NCBI GenBank assembly: GCA_013335665.1
Contig: JAAXVE010000059.1
Span: 1-5,555 of the forward strand
DNA length: 5,555 nt
Reading direction: 5' to 3'
From: Candidatus Falkowiibacteriota bacterium
GTDB taxonomy: Bacteria > Patescibacteriota > Patescibacteriia > Patescibacteriales > GWE2-39-37
Part shown: in pieces, positions 4,234-5,555 of the stretch
Layout of the letters: the number at the start of each line of letters is the position of its first letter
Position numbering within the stretch: the first letter of the stretch is position 1
Translations under genes and position numbers: made by a program
Notes under the pieces: model-generated
What the model was told of the DNA's origin: nothing
Seen by the model: only the letters and a program-made list of their open reading frames with translations
Databases searched by the model: none

Positions 4234-5555
4234 ATGCGATTGAATGAACTTACAATAAAGGAGGCACAAGACAAGATGGAGGCCGGGGAGATTACGTCAG
4301 TCGAGCTGACCGAGGCTTGCCTTAAACGCATTGACGAGGTTGATGAAAGGGTTAAGGCTTGCTTGACGGTTTGCGCTGATGAAGCCTTAGAGATGGCCAG
4401 GCTGGCTGATGAGCGTCGTGCATCTGGCGAGATCGGACTTTTACTAGGCATCCCGTTCTTATGCAAAGATAATATTTTGACTGCTGGCATTAGGACAACA
4501 GCCTCTTCTAAGATTTTGGAGAATTATGTCGCGCCATATGATGCTACTATTGTCGTGAAGCTCAAGGAGGCCGGCGCAGTCTTGCTTGGCAAGACGAATC
4601 TTGACGAATTCGCTCACGGTGCTTCGACAGAGAATAGCGCTTTCGGACCTACACGTAATCCGCACGATCTTTCGCGCGTGCCTGGCGGTTCTTCCGGCGG
4701 TTCGGCAGCGGCGATTGCAGCTGACATGTGTTTATTCGCGCTCGGCACCGACACTGGCGGGTCAATTCGCTGTCCGGCCAGCTTCTGCGGCATTAGCGGC
4801 TTGAAGCCTACATATGGTCGCGGTTCCCGTTTCGGCCTGGTTTCCATGACTAGTTCGACCGATGTACCTGGCCCGATGGCTAAGACTGCACAAGATCTTG
4901 CTATTATTGAAGAGGTGATCGCAGGCAAAGACCAGCGTGACGGTACAACTGTTGATATCGAGGTGCCTAGCTACAGTAAAGAATTATCCAAGCAAGTAAA
5001 AGGTTTGAAGATAGGCCTACCCAAAGAATATTTTACCGATGGTATAGAATCTGGCGTCTTGGCCGCAGTCAAGGCTGCAATCAGCGAACTGGAAAAAATG
5101 GGCGCCGAATTTATGGAGGTAAGCTTGCCGCATACTAAATACGGTGTTCCGGTATATTACATAATCACGCCATCGGAAATTAGTTCTAACTTGGCACGCC
5201 ATGATGGTATTCGCTACGGTTTTTCGACTTATGAATCGGCCGAAGATTTAGAGAAGGTTTACCGTCAGAGTCGTGGTCAAGGCTTCGGTCCTGAAGCTAA
5301 GCGGCGCATCATGCTCGGCACTTATGCCTTGTCTGCCGGGTATTTCGACGCTTACTATCTGCAAGCGCAGAAAGTGCGCACCAAGATCAAAGAGGATTTT
5401 GACAAGGCTTTATCAGAAGTGGATTTGCTTTTGACGCCGACAGCTCCTCACACCGCCTTCAAGATCGGCGACCAATCTTCTGATCCATTGAAAATGTATT
5501 TAGAAGATATTTTCGTCACTGGAGCTTCTTTGTCCGGCCTGCCAGCCATAGCAAT
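4234..5555 (+). CDS. gatA: Aspartyl/glutamyl-tRNA(Asn/Gln) amidotransferase subunit A (GatA), 3' truncated by window edge
   Basis: GatA is the glutaminase subunit of GatCAB: it hydrolyses glutamine and passes ammonia through a channel to GatB for amidation of Glu-tRNA(Gln) or Asp-tRNA(Asn). The window holds 440 residues of a protein usually about 480-490 long. It is an amidase-signature protein with an intact Ser-cisSer-Lys triad: K78 in FLCKDNI, S153 in VPGGSSGGSAAA and S177 in GTDTGGSIR. YYIITPSEISSNLARHDGIRYG (split around 308-329) and KRRIMLGTYALSAGY (356-370) are further GatA-specific blocks. C180 replaces the glutamine usual in GSIRQPA, and GRGSRFG replaces GRVSRYG. ATG 4234 gives the family N-terminus (LNELTIKEA). 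No in-frame start lies upstream before the stop at 4195. It has no Shine-Dalgarno sequence. An AAGGAGG at 4258-4264 precedes ATG 4276, but that start would delete the conserved N-terminus. Confidence 0.97.
   Translation, partial: MRLNELTIKEAQDKMEAGEITSVELTEACLKRIDEVDERVKACLTVCADEALEMARLADERRASGEIGLLLGIPFLCKDNILTAGIRTTASSKILENYVAPYDATIVVKLKEAGAVLLGKTNLDEFAHGASTENSAFGPTRNPHDLSRVPGGSSGGSAAAIAADMCLFALGTDTGGSIRCPASFCGISGLKPTYGRGSRFGLVSMTSSTDVPGPMAKTAQDLAIIEEVIAGKDQRDGTTVDIEVPSYSKELSKQVKGLKIGLPKEYFTDGIESGVLAAVKAAISELEKMGAEFMEVSLPHTKYGVPVYYIITPSEISSNLARHDGIRYGFSTYESAEDLEKVYRQSRGQGFGPEAKRRIMLGTYALSAGYFDAYYLQAQKVRTKIKEDFDKALSEVDLLLTPTAPHTAFKIGDQSSDPLKMYLEDIFVTGASLSGLPAIA

Noticed and set aside
4614..4928. 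Open frame on the - strand opposite gatA (104 codons)
   Set aside because: It is antisense to the amidase signature (GGSSGGS, GTDTGGSIR). Gly- and Ala-rich coding commonly opens the reverse frame.
1..5555. CRISPR array, tRNA or rRNA gene, transposase, toxin-antitoxin or defence genes
   Set aside because: No regularly spaced repeats, cloverleaf, rRNA-like blocks, transposase motifs or paired small genes were seen on either strand. Almost all of the window is occupied by the listed genes.

Overview
The window reads left to right on the + strand and looks like an ordinary bacterial chromosome segment, most likely from a candidate-phyla-radiation bacterium (Patescibacteria, Parcubacteria-like). 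That placement is inferred from three things: the style of the short prepilins (AQLAQEGVELIRNQRDNNW in one, AESGAERALYESRK in another), tightly packed genes mostly lacking Shine-Dalgarno sequences, and a ligA-gatC-gatA neighbourhood. No marker gene settles the phylum. The genetic code looks standard, because the gene families read through at full length without UGA recoding.

Region 1 (1-1635) is the end of a minor-prepilin operon. It holds the C-terminus of one pilin-like protein (1-192), a PilV/GspI-like prepilin (194-703), a PilW/GspJ-like prepilin (705-1262) and a PilX/GspK-like protein (1249-1635). The order matches the H-I-J-K (fimT-pilV-pilW-pilX) order of type IV pilus and type II secretion minor pilins, which prime and cap the filament. 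Genes are separated by 1 nt or overlap by 14 nt.

Region 2 (1637-3730) is a complete NAD+-dependent DNA ligase, ligA. It starts 1 nt after the last pilin gene and so is probably co-transcribed with the pilin genes. It keeps the nucleotidyl lysine, OB fold, Cys4 zinc finger, HhH and BRCT regions. It differs from E. coli LigA at one NMN-binding tyrosine and carries an insertion of about 20 residues.

Region 3 (3731-5555) begins with a 114-nt AT-rich spacer containing inverted repeats. It continues with gatC (3845-4138), a 95-nt spacer with two hairpins, and gatA, which runs off the right edge (4234 to beyond 5555). GatC and GatA are two subunits of the GatCAB amidotransferase that makes Gln-tRNA(Gln) and/or Asn-tRNA(Asn) from mischarged tRNAs. 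gatB is not in the window.

I saw no tRNA, rRNA, CRISPR array, insertion sequence or defence gene, and no sign of a novel multi-gene system. The observations worth a second look are small: non-canonical residues in LigA, PilX-like and GatA, a far-placed Shine-Dalgarno sequence before ligA, and structured spacers around gatC.
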